The notes below the pieces were generated by a model. It worked only from the letters and a program-made list of their open reading frames with translations. It was not told where the DNA came from and ran no database searches. The position numbers and the translations under genes are program-made. A DNA stretch of 64,000 bases. It comes from Tanypteryx hageni. Taxonomy: Eukaryota > Arthropoda > Insecta > Odonata > Petaluridae. The stretch covers positions 21,771,840 through 21,835,839 of the forward strand of contig CM054116.1 in assembly GCA_028673005.1 (NCBI GenBank). The letters are read 5' to 3'. How positions within the stretch are numbered: the stretch's first letter is position 1; every line of letters begins with the position of its first letter. Below, in pieces: positions 12,210 to 25,436 of the stretch.

Positions 12210-12392
12210 TTTAGTCTTTGGATCTTGTACAGCTACTCCATCCACGCTGATGGTCAGCTCCACCTTGGGTGTCCTTCCGCCCGTGGACCCGGCCTCCGCC
12301 TTCCGCAGCTGCTGGCTGAATTTCAGTTTGCGCACGCCTTCCTTCACCACCTCTATGCCCTTGGCCTCCTCCACCTCCGTGCTTCCCAAGAA
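12210..12392 (-). CDS. ced-6: ced-6 exon 4, PTB domain core
   Basis: This exon has 183 bp and 61 codons in phase 0 at both ends; acceptor TTTTTTGCAG, donor GTGAGT. It begins FLGSTEVEEAKGIEVVKEGV, continues through RKLKFSQQLRKAE, and ends with KVELTISVDGVAVQDPKTK. These are the first PTB beta strand (FLGSTEV), the alpha-1 helix and the following strands. Similarity to GULP1 is obvious along the whole exon. The exon and its upstream flank are richer in CpG than the surrounding intron. Confidence 0.97.
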
Positions 12393-13186
12393 CTGCAAAA
12401 AAGGAGATGACGCCGACCGAGTTTAAAAGAGTCGCGTCGACCACTGCTACCGAAACGCGAAAATCGCGTTCGGAAATAACGCGCGCGCGATTCACACTTC
12501 CACTAACGGGCGAGAGGGGGAAAATGTATGGATTGAGTGCGTAAAATTGCCAACACCAATAAGCAGTCACCTATATACATTAAATGATGACGACGAACAA
12601 ACGTAAACGATAATGGGCGAAGAACAGTCTCAACTGACGGGTATCACCGAAAAATAATTATTTATAAGCTTTCCATCGAACACTTTGAGCTGCAATCGAC
12701 ATCGACCTCAAAACCAACTGTATTGTATGTATATATGTGCAAATAAATTGCTAAGAACTTGATAGCATGTTTTTCTCGATAAAATTTAATCACATTTTCA
12801 GGATTATCGAGTCGTGGACTCCGCAAACCGCTATCCCCTAGAGTCCTCGCAAATCACTGTCGTCTATGGGCCTCGTACCCGCACCTGTCCACAAATACTT
12901 ATGTTCGCTTATTTTTGCTTTTACAATAACGTGAATAAATGTCATGCGAACTATATATCGGTACTTTTTACCGGCAAATGGAAAGTACCGTTATTACGTC
13001 GATCCAGGAAGTAACAATAGCAGTAGAATATGAAAAATCAAAAGACCTTGATAGATGAGAGAACCGAGCAAAAGAGTATTTGGAAGGGATTGCGAGACGA
13101 GGGAGTTGCGAGGATGTGGAGTTGATTCGGAGCAGAATGAGACGAAATTATAGCGTATTCAGAAGGGAGAGAGAGGGAAGATTAAC
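12393..13186. other. Intron 3 sequence next to exon 4
   Basis: This is the 3' end of intron 3. The first 130 bases beyond the acceptor are CpG-rich (several GCGCG and TCGCG words around 12420-12500). The rest is AT-rich without recognised features. Confidence 0.45.
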
Positions 13187-14522
13187 GGGAGAGGAAGAGG
13201 GAGGGAGGGCGAGGAAGAGGGAGGGCGAGGAAGAGGGAGGGAGGGCGAGGAAGAGGGAGGGAGGGCGAGGAAGAGGGAGGGAGAGGGAGGGAGAGAGAGG
13301 GAGAGAGAGAGGGAGGGAGAGAGAGAGGGAGGGAGAGAGAGGGGGAGGGAGAGAGAGAGGGAGGGAGAGAGAGAGGGAGGGAGAGAGAGAGGGAGGGAGG
13401 GAGAGAGAGAGGGAGGGAGGGAGAGAGAGAGGGAGGGAGGGAGAGAGGGAGGGAGAGAGAGAGGGAGGGAGAGAGGGAGAGGGAGGGAGAGAGGGAGAGG
13501 GAGGGAGAGAGGGAGAGGGAGGGAGAGGAAGAGGGAGGGAGGAAGAGGGAGGGAGGAAGAGGGAGGGAGGAAGAGGGAGGGAGGGAGAGGAAGAGGGAGT
13601 GAGAGAGAGGAAGAGGGAGTGAGGGAGAGGAAGAGGGAGTGAGGGAGAGGAAGAGGGAGTGAGGGAGAGGAAGAGGGAGAGAGAGAGAGGAAGAGGGAGT
13701 GAGGGAGAGGAAGAGGGAGTGAGGGAGAGGAAGAGGGAGTGAGAGAGAGGAAGAGGGAGTGAGAGAGAGGAAGAGGGAGTGAGGGAGAGGAAGAGGGAGT
13801 GAGGGAGAGGAAGAGGGAGTGAGGGAGAGGAAGAGGGAGTGAGGGAGAGGAAGAGGGAGTGAGGGAGAGGAAGAGGGAGTGAGGGAAGGGAGAAGAAGAG
13901 GGAGAGAGAGGAAGAGGGAGGGAGAGGAAGAGGGAGTGAGGGAGAGGAAGAGGGAGTGAGGGAGAGGAAGAGGGAGTGAGGGAGAGGAAGAGGGAGTGAG
14001 GGAAGGGAGAAGAAGAGGGAGGGAGAGGAAGAGGGAGTGAGGGAGGGATTGAGGGAGGGATTGAGGGAGGGAGTGAGGGAGGGAGTGAGGGAGGGAGAAG
14101 AAGAGGGAGGGAGAGGAAGAGGGAGGGACAGGAAGAGGGAGTGAGGGAGGGGGAAGAAGAGAGAGTTGAAAGAGGGAGAAGAGGGAGTTGAGGGAGGGAG
14201 AGGAAGAGAGAGAGAGAGGGAGAGAGGAAGAGGGTGGGAGGGAGGGAGAGGGAGGGAGGGAGAGGGAGGGAGGGAGAGGGAGGGAGGGAGAGGGAGGGAG
14301 GGAGAGGGAGGGAGGGAGACGGAGGGAGGGAGGGAGGGAGAGAGGGAGAGAGAGGGAGGGAGAGAGAGGGATGGAGGGAGAGGGATGGAGGGAGAGAGAG
14401 GGATGGATGGAGAGCGAGGGATGGAGGGAGAGAGAGGGATGGAGGGAGAGAGAGGGATGGATGGAGAGAGAGGGATGGATGGAGGGAGAGAGGGAGGGAG
14501 AGAGAGGGATGGATGGATGGAG
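13187..14522. repeat. Purine minisatellite in intron 3 (GGGAGA family)
   Basis: The plus strand is almost only G and A for about 1.3 kb. From roughly 13580 to 14010 a 20-bp unit, AGGAAGAGGGAGTGAGGGAG, dominates. Before and after it are GGGAGAGA and GGGAGGGAGA runs, and near 14370-14520 ATGGAGGGAGAGAG units. The long minus-strand frames (481 and 466 codons of Ser/Pro/Leu/Phe) come from composition and are not genes. Confidence 0.97.
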
Positions 14523-17410
14523 GAAGAGGTCGGCGCGATCGAGGGTGCAGCACGTGCATTTACAGTTTCAAAGGAACAAAAAATGATTGTCAAATATCAT
14601 GTATAGAAACAAATGTAGATTAACCGTTAAAGAAAATCTGATATAGCGGAATTATCATTCACTATCCTTTCCATTCATTAATATTTTTATAATCACGTAA
14701 CGACATAGAAGAAAGTGGATATGGATTAATGCACCATTTCACATTCGAATGCACTCAAATTTTACTCTAATTCGAATTTTCACGAGTGAAAAAAACAGTT
14801 GCAAAAGCAGATTGCTGAAGCGCTTTATTACAATGTTCACTTAAATTTTTTTAAGCTTCGACCTAACCATTAAAGAGTTTCAATGATGAATTTCCTGTGC
14901 ATTTAATAAACACGTGCAGCGCTATAAATATATACACCAATAAAATAATTTTTAACCTTTTCACAATACAGCAAATTAAACCTTACATGCATGATTCAAC
15001 GATCTTCAGATTTTTTTATCGAATTGCGTTACTATAACGTAGCAATATATTTTCATTACAAAGTTCGCATTAAAAACAATTCGTAAAACCAAAAACCAAT
15101 TAAAAGTTTGTGAAAACATACCTCGCCGCAGTTAAGCAGTTGTAATATGATCTTTCTCTTTTCGAAAGTAAATTGAATATATTTACGCTTAGCTTTCATT
15201 GTAGTATAGTACGGTAAACTAAACGAAACTTTAATATAGTAACGGATCCGTATATATTATAGTTCATAAGGGTTTTTTTTAATTCTGCTAAAAGGCGAAT
15301 GGACAGACGGTCGGATCCTAAAATCAATAGGGTTTCATGTCAGCCACCAGCCGAAACTATTCTAAAAATCTTAGCGTCTCAGCTCTTCTTGTTGCTTCAA
15401 AAATTTGCGCAAGGACCGGCGGGAAAAATTTTGCGCTCGGACGGACTAAGTGAAAACAAAGGATCTTTTCATTTACTATGCTCTCACCGAAACAAGCCGA
15501 AAATAGTCCTTTTTAAATATTCTCCTTTCTGATTCCAGACATGGCTAAATAAATTTCACGAAATATCTGCTTCATATCTGCCGTTAAGTATTACGTGAAT
15601 CACCGAAGGATTAGAATGTATACAACAAAGTTATCGCAGCCATTGTCCTTTTAGATTCACTTTTTACCTACGATACTAAAAAAATTTCTCATCGTGCGAT
15701 CAGGTTATTGCAAATATGCAGGATTTTTCGACTTATCGGTTGTAATAAAACGATACCCGCAAAATTTTAAATTTACGCCTCACATAAAATCCCTAATTCT
15801 TCGAACAATTCCATTACTCGTCCCAGACCTTGAAATGACTTCTTCGGAAACGAAGGGAATTTGGCCACGTCACAGCGACGCTTTAAACGAGACGCTCTCG
15901 TGCGGCGGTTCACTCGCTAAATGCGCCAACAAACTTTTCAACTCAAGTTTCTACGACTTTCACTGGCAACCTTCCCCTCCGCCGACCACCCACGCCCCAC
16001 TTCCACACGCATTCTCAGCTGACGGAAAAGCAGCGTTATCCTCACCCGAGCGACATTCCGGTGGAGTGAGTGGCCTTCTCACCCTCTCACACCTCCTTAG
16101 CGCCGCCTCCTCCTCAATAACACGGCCATCACTATAACGTATTCGTCATCAAATTCGGAAACAAGTTCCATATCAAATTCGGAAACAAGTTCCATGCAAA
16201 ATCGCCCTGACGAGGCGAGCAGTCTTGTCGCTAAGCTACCATCTGACGAAAGAGAGAGAGAGAGAGGCCCTTTACTCAGCCAAGGACGTGTCTGGCGTTA
16301 CAGGGCAGTTGAGGACAGAGCTCCATAGATAAGAAAGGGGCGGAAAAAGCTCTGGAGAGAGAACGGGGGATTTAAAAAATAAAAAACGGAATCTGCGGGA
16401 TATAAACTGTCATAACAGTTTTGAACTGTGCGAAGGCATTATTATTTTAATTGCAATTATTGTTTTTCCATAATAATCTAAACTTTGATATGAGAGCAAT
16501 GTGAAAGTTTAAACCGAATGTTCTAAGTCTGGCAAAATGTCAGTTTTTGTCTAATCACTTAAACCGTTTGGCATCCATTTGAGGCTCTCTCAATTTCATG
16601 ACTGCACGTCACATCTCTCATTTACATTGTGTAATTATGAAAATAGTTGGAATTTTATCAAACGAGTAAATCTAATGATAGCTTATTCGATACCCGATCG
16701 ATCCTACATAATTTCTATCTTTTTTGCATTTTGGTAATTCTGTATTTCTGGAAATGCTAAGGTGAAGTTTTTCTTCGAATGCTTAAGATGCAGGGCGAAA
16801 ATCTGCCAAGTATAGTTGTCCTCTACCACACTTGCAATAGCTTTTATCCTTAACAATAAAAAAGTAATCGTATATTTTGAATCCGAAATGAATCTAAATG
16901 GACCGATATTAATCCAATATTTAACCGAGTTGACGAATATGATGTAAGAACAATTTATAAAAATCACACAAAATTGCTGCCTTTCTTAGGTTTTGAGGGT
17001 TAAAAATTACGAATAAGAAATCGTCTCCGAGACATTAAAACACTTGAATTAGCCATTTAAATTTTCCTGGTAGATACAAACAATTAAAGAGATTTCCATT
17101 TGTTACCTTATTACATCGACGTTTCTATGGTAATGTAAGCCCGTACAACTGAACGTAGTATGTAGTTCTTTTATTATTAATACTTTTTTGACCTCAGACA
17201 ATATTCATAGCAGTAAATTTCAAAGATAGCTATATTCTTGTGTTTGGTTATTCTAAAATAGAGGGAAAATTATCCATTAACAAAATCTTTCGGTATTTTT
17301 TTATCGTTAGAAATTACGAAAAATCCAACAACCATTTCTAAAGCATATTACTTTTTCTTTTAGTGAAGTCCAGACATAAGCCAATCTAGGCAATTCAAAC
17401 TTACGAATAC
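14523..17410. other. Intron 3, no gene recognised
   Basis: This is AT-rich sequence with a more CpG-rich patch near 15840-16130 and a short GA microsatellite at 16250-16267. Two near-identical 21-bp stretches, ATCAAATTCGGAAACAAGTT repeated at about 16148 and 16173, form a tiny tandem duplication. No family-level protein similarity was seen. Confidence 0.45.
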
Positions 17411-17448
17411 CCGTCCTTCGGTGGTGTAATGGTCAGCATAGTTGCCTT
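17411..17448 (+). pseudogene. tRNA-Gly-like 5' half (SINE head or tRNA pseudogene)
   Basis: The sequence GGTGGTGTAATGGTCAGCAT followed by AGTTGCCTT matches the D-arm and anticodon-arm start of eukaryotic tRNA-Gly(TCC). It contains an A-box (TGGTGTAATGG). The match stops before the anticodon loop is complete. No T-arm or acceptor stem follows, so it is not a functional tRNA. Confidence 0.55.
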
Positions 17449-20400
17449 AGTTGCTTTCCACATTCAAATATATACATGCCTAGAAGGAACAAATTACCCC
17501 CGTGTTTCGCGTCTGCACCACGAAACCTCTCTAAACGAGCTACCCATTGGCCATCAAAATTTCTTAAGTTATTAAGTATCTCTTCGTCAACTTAATCGTT
17601 AAAAACACCCTTATTTTTCCTTTCCTTTTAAAACAAATTTTTTTCCCATTTACAGACCGAATCAATGTACATTAAATCTTTATACAAAGCAAAATGAGCG
17701 CTTCCCATTAGATTGAATCGTTTCACATCCAAATTAAAAATTACTCGAGTATTATGAGCTCTATCGTTATCGTATATTATATTCGTTTCGAACCAAGAAA
17801 GACGCATACTAATCAAATCTATATTTGTTTTTGTTCATTTTGATGCTTCATGCATCTTAGTCGATTAACCGGTTATACGTCTGAAGGTGTTGCAGAGCCT
17901 CATCTCGCCTACAAGGAAATCAAGAAAGACCAAAGGACCAGTGCTTCTCAACCAGATTAACAGGTGGTTCACAAAATTATTAGGAGACAATCATTGTTTT
18001 GCCGATCCTTGAAACAAACGTCAGCGGCAGGAACCACACTTGATACATTGTCGATAGAACTATTCCAAGATTTGAGAAGATAATGAGAAAATAAGCACGG
18101 ACCTCTTACTGAAAACATAGGGCAGCAATTTTCGTTAAAAAACATTGACATGTTTTCCAGCTCACATTTACGTTGTTTTTATGCTGAATACCGTGTGCAA
18201 TATTTAAATAATTAAACACATTTCTGAACTTCAAATGATAATGTAGTGTGTTTATCACATTTCCCATCGACTGCAGTTAAGTACTACAAGAACCTGTCAG
18301 GTGCGTTATTCTTTATATGTTAAACTTGGATCAACGTCTCCGAGACCAAAAAAATTATAAAAAAAAGGATTAGCACAATTTTTCAGCAAGGCCCTTCAAA
18401 ATTAACATTCTCATCAATACGTTAAATGTTTGACCAAAAAATTATTGCTGCAGAAGAGGAAAATTACACTCCCGATTTAATCTCCATGTTATGCTCCGCT
18501 ATCTCCCCCCTCTACTTCTTTCTCTCTTCACGCCTGACTTCTCAACATAACACATTTTTCCTTCTCGACGATAAATATGATAAAAATTTATTCTTCCAAA
18601 ACAATTTCGAGTTTGCACATTCTATCGAATTTGACAAGCTCCGGAGATTAAACTTTTAGAATCGTGTATTTTTTATTTAACTCGGAAACGCAAAAAGCAA
18701 AAAATTCTGTTCGCAAAAGTAATGCAGAAAGACGTAGAGGAAGTTCATTTAAGAGAGGAATTAGGCACATCCCGATCACGGAACGTGCCTCCCACCCTCT
18801 CCTAAATAAACCGAAATCCCGATTTTAGGACGCCGTTGAAAAAAAAACAACCAAAGCACTTGCGCACGCGCTTCAGACTCGTGCGTTCTAAACGTTTGGC
18901 ACGAAACGTCAAATTCATGCCTCACCTGGCCCCCTCTTGCCTCCTGCACCCCCTACGATCTCCACCTCCATTGCCCTTCTCTCATCTCTGCCAACCTTCA
19001 CGCCCTGCCCATATTATCCTCCCAAAATCTACATCTCTCCGCCGGGTGTGGATTCTTCCGACTTTGCTAACAACCCCCACCGGTTGTCCTCCGTCGCGAA
19101 ATTTCCTTCGGTTTTTCCAAAGCGGTCACAAGGAAGAGTTGCGGAGGAAGCAGCCGAGCGTCCGTCACTCGCGACAAAAGGCTCTTCGTTTGTTTGTTCG
19201 GGAAGGGTGAAGAAATTGGCGAGTAGATGAGAAAGCATCGGGCGGACCTAGTGGAGATACGCCGCGAGTCCTAAGGAAGGGGAAGATGGAAGGAAAAAGA
19301 GAGATGGAAAGATGGAGGCGAGAGGAGAGAAAGGAGGAAAAGTTGTATTCTCGGGTAGGGCCCGGAAAATGCGTCGCGACCACTCGGACGTCTTGGAGAT
19401 TCGATTCCGAGAAATGTTAATTGCGAGAATCGCTGAAAATATGGAGGTGGGAAGCCCCACCTGCTACTCCCTAAATATTAAAAATAAAATGCAATTCTCT
19501 TAAGCAGAGTCTAACATTTCGACGAGGAAAGAAATTATATTGGACCTCGGCGCAGTTCCATGTACAGTCCATTCGATTAACTTCCTCCAGCTCCAAAAGT
19601 TACGGTATAAAGCCGTTTTTGTAGCCTCGATCGAGCCCTCGGTTAAATTCACTCCGTTTTCCAGCTCCCCTTAATCCTTTCCTTTCGCGCGCTAAGACAA
19701 TGGGTGCGATGGAAGAAGCGACATGAATGAGATAAATGGGAGTCTTTGCATGCTGTTGAGAAAATTCTGGGAGAACTTCCAAAGAGGAAACGTCCAATAT
19801 TCTGCTGCATGACGACATACCACTAACGCTGAGTTTTTCCAAGCCATTTATCATTATTGTAAACATTTCTTTCGCTTTTACCCAATTTATATGAATTGAG
19901 TAAAATCTTAGTTAACACTAAATTGTATTTACCGAGTGTACTTTCGTTCACTCAGCTTAAATTACATTAAAATCTTGTCAAAGAAACTTAGGTTGAGGGT
20001 TTTTTTTACAACGATCAGGAAGAATCGTCGCGGTACAAGCCTATTAGCAGTAAAAACGAACCATACAACAAGAGACACAAAAATGGAAGTATTAAGTCTC
20101 CGAATAGGTAGTTGGCAGATGTTTTTTTTATACACAATGCAGTTATAAAATGTTTGAAATACATGTTCGAAAGAACGATAAAATAGAAACGGCAGTTAAT
20201 AAGATCGATGGAATCTTTTGTATCACTAGGGTTAAGGACTTCCCCAGAAAACCAGTTAAACAAGTTTACTCTGATAATAACTCGAGCCTTCGACATGACT
20301 TTCCCCAGGCGAAGAGCAGTCGTTACATCAAAATACGATTACGCCTTAGAAGGTCGTTTTCCCTCGGCAAAATCTAATATGGAGATTGCTTCCAGGGCGC

Positions 20401-20669
20401 AAAAGCGCATCGCATGTTCAGTTTATTTTAAATCTTCTCTTAGGGTAAGAAAGAATTCAAATCGCGGAAAAAAATACCAGGAAGAAAATTGACTCCAAAA
20501 ACTACATTTATTTTTGGCTATTTTTATAAGGGTTACTTAAATGCAAGAACAAATAAACATGGAGGGATTCGCTAATTGCGAGTTGCATTCTAAAAGAAAG
20601 TTCACTTTCGTTTCGCGAAAAAGAAACATACGACGCTTTATCTGCCAGGGCGTACGTAATTATTCTTAC
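17449..20669. other. Intron 3, 5' part
   Basis: This stretch is mostly AT-rich. A CpG-richer block at about 18830-19470 stands out and has overlapping short ORFs on both strands. None is recognisable and no splice-consistent exon could be argued. It could be regulatory; that is inference. Confidence 0.4.
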
Positions 20670-20734
20670 CTTGACTAGATAAGCGATGTGTCCCCTTTGT
20701 AGAGTATCCGGCGGATGAATCCAATTACGATTTC
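20670..20734 (-). CDS. ced-6: ced-6 exon 3, start of PTB domain
   Basis: This 65-bp exon lies between a pyrimidine-rich acceptor (TTCCGTTTCAG) and donor GTAAGA. It completes a Gly codon, then encodes NRNWIHPPDTLQRGHIAYLV and Lys. The W-I-H-P-P-D segment followed by G-H-I-A-Y-L-V-K is the hallmark opening of the CED-6/GULP PTB domain. It is separated from exon 2 by about 19 kb and from exon 4 by about 8.3 kb. Confidence 0.96.
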
Positions 20735-21658
20735 CTGAAACGGAAGAATAAAAATAGTTACATTTTTTAAAATACCGCAACAAAAATATCTAAACAATTT
20801 AAGTGACAAATGTAGATCTAATGGCTTGTTTAGAACATTAGGAGTCGTAATTGAATAAAAAAACGTGAAAAATGGGTGCCAAAAGGAAAACCCGAGTTAA
20901 GACGGTAAAAGATGAACGGAGAGGGAGAAAATGGGGAGAGGAGGGAAGGAAAATGTTAAAAGGGAGCAGAGCAAAGAAGAATGAATGGAGGTGAAAGAAA
21001 ATCGGCGCAACATGCATTGCGTAACTTATGTGTATTCGTAAGCTTCCAATCCACACAATCTTTCTCGTCACAGCATTACGTATTTGCACGCAGTTTGACT
21101 CAGAAATAATGCGTGTGCTATTTGCTTATTTTTAGACTTATAAATTATGAATTATTTTTTACAACATTAAGCTCTATAACTTGACAAATTTTAATGACTC
21201 CATTTTTGAGAAAATCAACATTTCGTGAAATTTGGCAATAATAAACCACCCTCCAATATGATAAGATTGACTAGAGTCGTAAGTAAATGACGGGTGTACA
21301 TGAATAAAGTATTAAATTAAAATGGAGAAACTTCCCATTCTCCCTCCCTGCATTCCTTTCTTCCTTCCTCCCACCTTCACATTCTCCTCGTTCCCCCTCC
21401 TATTTTCCACATTCTCAATCCTATTCTCCTCTTCCTCCCATTCTCCCTCCTTCCACCTGCTCTCCCTCTTCCTCCCTCCCTTCTATTTAAATATCTGCAT
21501 ATGTACCTCTTTATATGTATTTGTGTGCTTTTCTAAGTTTTTATGTAAAACTGTGTTTATGTGTATTTCATTTTATGTATGTACTTTTCTAATATGATCC
21601 TCTCAATCTATAAATATTGCTATCAGTTGGCATCGCAGGTTTTTCGCCCCTGGGGTAG
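20735..21658. other. Intron 2, sequence between exon 3 and the LINE fragment
   Basis: This sequence is AT-rich and grades into a CT-rich patch (21325-21485, CTCCCTCC-type words). It contains no gene and no clear tandem unit. Confidence 0.45.
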
Positions 21659-21829
21659 ATGGAAGGGGACTGCTATCCCATTCACCCTGTTTCTCCCTCT
21701 TCTACCTCCCATTCTCTTCCCCCCTCTCTCTCCTTTCCTCCCTCCCACTTTAATGCAAATTTTGCCTCAAGCTCCTCCGATGCTGTCTTTTTTAAAAACT
21801 CTTTTACATCGCACAACCTCAGCATACTA

Positions 21830-23057
21830 CCTTTAAAACCCACAAATAACACTAAAAATTCTTCCACTTGGATTGACATATTAGTTACTGCTAACCCAGA
21901 TAAAGTTTGCACACATGGTCAATTACCTGTCCCGGGCATTTCCTCCCATGACTTAATTTTTCTAGCCTACTCACTAAACTCTCCAAAATTTAAGCAGAAA
22001 TTTATCTCCCAACGAAATTTTAAAAACCTTGACTATGATAGTTTAATATCCGAAGCTGCGTGTCTTCCGTGGCACACTATTGAATATGCAGACGACATAG
22101 ACGCAAAAATTGAAGCACTTAACACTTTTCTCTTACATCTACTCGATAAATACGCACCCATCAAAACCACACGCGTCTCTAAACCTCGCGCCCCGTGGAT
22201 AACGGCCGATTTAAAACTATTGATGGCTCGACGCGATTCAATTTTTCGTCTCTTCAAATCAAATAAATGCCCAAATACGTTCAATACCTACAAAAATATT
22301 AGAAACAAAACCAAGCAACAGATTAGAAATGCCAAAATAAAATTCGCTTATTCTATATCCGCCTCCAATATTACAACATCCGCCTTATGGAACAATCTGC
22401 GACACCTTGGAATTGGCAAGTCCAAGGATTCTTCCTTACCTCCAAACATATCACTAGATTCTCTTAACGAGAGCTTCTCGACGAATCCAACAACAATCGA
22501 CATAGAACGAAAACGCAAAGTAATTAGTAGTCTTACTGCAAAAGCGAACGAGTCATCCGGTTCTCCACAATTCCACTTTAAAGCTGTTTCGCAATTTAAC
22601 GTACTTTCAGCAATACGCAGAATCAAAACTACAGCCCAGGGTGCTGATGGTATTCCTATAATTATTATAAACAAATTAATACATCTATTACTCCCCGTAC
22701 TTACTAACATTTTCAACCACTCTTTATTACAGGGAAAATTTCCATCGCAATGGAAACACGCGTTAGTCCGCCCAATTCCTAAGAAATCTCTCACCGCAAA
22801 CAATGACTATCGACCGATTAGCTTTCTTCCCACTTTATCAAAAGCCCTGGAGCGACTTGCACACAAACAGGTAGCAGATTTTCTCGACATTAATCATCTA
22901 CTTGACCCCCATCAATCTGGCTTTCGGAAGTCTCATAGCACCACCACCGCGCTAATTAAAATAACTGATGATATACGCAGACACATGGATGACAGAAAAC
23001 TCACGGTAATAATATTGCTTGATTTTAGTAAAGCGTTTGACTAAGTAGATAAAGACT
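21830..23057 (+). pseudogene. Jockey-like LINE fragment: end of EN and N-terminal half of RT
   Basis: A long open frame shows the end of an APE-type endonuclease (STWIDILVTANPD, GISSHDLIFLAYS) and then the reverse transcriptase. RT landmarks are AQGADGIPIIIINKL, WKHALVRPIPKK, NDYRPISFLPTLSKALE, LDPHQSGFRKSHSTTTALIK and LLDFSKAFD. A TAA directly follows AFD and a TAG follows shortly after. The YADD half of RT is missing, so the copy is truncated and dead. The order EN-RT fits the jockey/CR1 group. It is antisense to ced-6, inside intron 2. Codons before about 21830 in the same frame show no homology and are excluded. Confidence 0.88.
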
Positions 23058-23061
23058 AGTT

Positions 23062-23296
23062 GTTGGATGAAGGCCAGAGTTGGGAAAATAAACTAACTAG
23101 AAGACTAAACGTAATAAAAAACAATAATTTAGAAAGTGCGTTCTATTATAAATCAATAATTATGAAAACATGTAGTCTCCTTCTCACGAAAATAAAGTAA
23201 TCATGTAAATCTCGAACGGTTTAATTAAGACCAAAAATAGCATTCTGGCCGCAGAAAAGCAAAGAAAAGGCCGCATTTGACATGCCTGCAAGTTAT
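23062..23296. repeat. Dispersed repeat S, copy 1
   Basis: This aligns with copy 2 at 54622-54875 in the same orientation. Shared blocks include GGCCAGAGTTGG / GGCCAGTGTTGG, CTAGAAGA, AATTTAGAAA, AATAAATAA-type words, TCTCGAACGGTTTA / TCTCTAACGATTTA and GGCCGCA. It abuts the broken 3' end of the LINE fragment and may be the insertion that cut it. The CAGNGTTGG start suggests a hAT-like MITE, but no target duplication was found. Confidence 0.6.
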
Positions 23297-24801
23297 TCCC
23301 CATAGAAAGGTATTGCACGCTCAAATCCGGAGACAATGGGAGCTGTCATTTATATTCATCGTAGTAACCTGAAAAAAATCATGTTTTTCTGATTCTATAC
23401 ACATATAACGGTAACTCGAAACATATGAATTCTCTCTTTGAAAAACTAAAGTGCTCTTTCAAGCATAGAACCGTCCAAATCCCGAACTCCTACCGTGTTT
23501 CTAAGTAATGTTGAAATGCAAATGATTAACATCATCCCCGTGTTAATCAAATGTAGAAAATTAACGCTACTGGATTCGAACGTAACCTCTTACAATAGAC
23601 GATGACATGTCTAAAATATGCAAGAGGTAGATCCCAGTATATTACGCAAATTTTAAAGAGCCAATAATAGTTTAAACAAATAACTTAAGTTTTTTAAATT
23701 TTCACAAATCCCGCTTATATAACAGATGTTAGGATAAACAAACAAATTTCTCTCCCATATATCAGTCCAATTTGGTTTTTATTAATCATCAAACCAATAA
23801 GCCAAGCGTTAAATCCAAATAAGGTTCCTAAATGCATACTGAAATAAAATGAAAAATTCTCATCTTATTGATGGAAAATAATTATATACCTCGTTCTACA
23901 ATTGCGATACAAATACTTAAATGATTTCTTTCATTAAAATTTAATTTTCAAAACTCGACCTAACCAAATAGATTTTTAGATAAAAATTGACAACTTATAA
24001 GTCAATCAAATTTACTGCACGTAATTACGCTCAATCAGATACAATCCTGTTGCCACTGGTGATGAATGATTTCCATCTCAAAAAAAAAATTTCGTGTTCA
24101 AAATAAATTTATATGCTGATTCGACACGCATTTCAAAATCGACGACGAGAAAATAAATTTACATCTCATAAGACGTCCTTCAGTTCAAGTCGCAAATTTT
24201 GAAATGCATTTAAAAAATAAGCGACACAAATCCCCGCGTTAAGGGTAAAGCCTACTGAGTCATAATGTGAATCTCGGACGCAAGATGCCACCGCGGTCAC
24301 TCGGATTTCGTGCACTAGTAGTTCGAATTTTGGACGTAGGGATTAGTCCTGTCGCACCAATGACGTAACCAAAAGAAGGTGGAAGGGGTGGGGCAGAACC
24401 AAGATGATACCCTCTTACTTCCCCGACCTAATCAGCAAAGGAGGGGAAGTGCCCGGCACACGGGGAAAATATTCTCTGGCGATTGAATGCGGCCGTCAAC
24501 CTCATCCTCCCCTCTAGCTCTGCCATGCACTCACCGCACCTCTAGGTGCGAATCCGCCACACCTTTTTTCCCCAAGACCTAGCCTAGAAGGTCCTCGGTG
24601 TTCACAATAGATGCTCACATGATTGACCTTTCGTTTTCTTATTTTTCAATCCCATAAAAGCCGTCAGACTTACTATTTCGTCCTGCGTCAGCGTTCGTTT
24701 CTTTTATCTATTGACGCTAGATAGTTCGTGAAATCTAATTAACCTTTATATATTTTAAAAGAATACTAATTATATTACAATGACTATCAAGCAAAATAGG
24801 T

Positions 24802-24869
<68 letters not shown>

Positions 24870-25436
24870 TATATTGTATTATATTTATATTAATAAGTAG
24901 TTATAGTAATTTTAAATTTATAAACAAATCACAAAAACCGCAAGGTATTAAAAATATGTAATTATAATTAACAACCCCCATTGTAATTGAGCACTTTCTG
25001 ACCGGCCGGGAACGTGGGTGTCACCACGAGGGACGGCCTATATTTGTGGTAAAACTTCTTACCGAACCAATGAAGAGAGAGGGGGGAGAGGGAGACAGTA
25101 AGGGTTACAAAGAAAACGAATGGGAGGTAATTGGATGAGCGGTTGGGAAAAGGAGTGGAGTTTACAATTGCGAAAACTGCATAGAGATATCTGTAACCGT
25201 ATAGCTTGTGTGCTGGAAATAGTTTTTTGGGGCAATAGGCTTTAGCCTTAATTAAATGGCGAAACGAAACAGTCCTGGAATCGAACCCATGACTTAGTAT
25301 GAGTGAAATAAAATAAGAGTTGAAGGAGAATAGGAGAGGGATGAGTGAAATAGAGTGAGGCAGTGGCAGAATGAGAAAAGATGGTATGAGGATGGTGCAA
25401 GAGGTGCAGAGGAAAATAACCGTGCACTTGGGAGGC
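23297..25436. other. Intron 2 spacer
   Basis: This is AT-rich sequence with a GC-richer patch at about 24270-24600. No coding signal was recognised. Minus-strand ORFs near 24968-25438 are low-complexity and unsupported. Confidence 0.45.
24806..24867. repeat. (TA)n microsatellite
   Basis: Uninterrupted TA dinucleotide run of about 62 bases. Confidence 0.98.

Noticed and set aside
13148..14593. Minus-strand frames of 481 and 466 codons
   Set aside because: Same compositional artefact of a purine minisatellite; repetitive Ser/Pro/Leu with no family resemblance.
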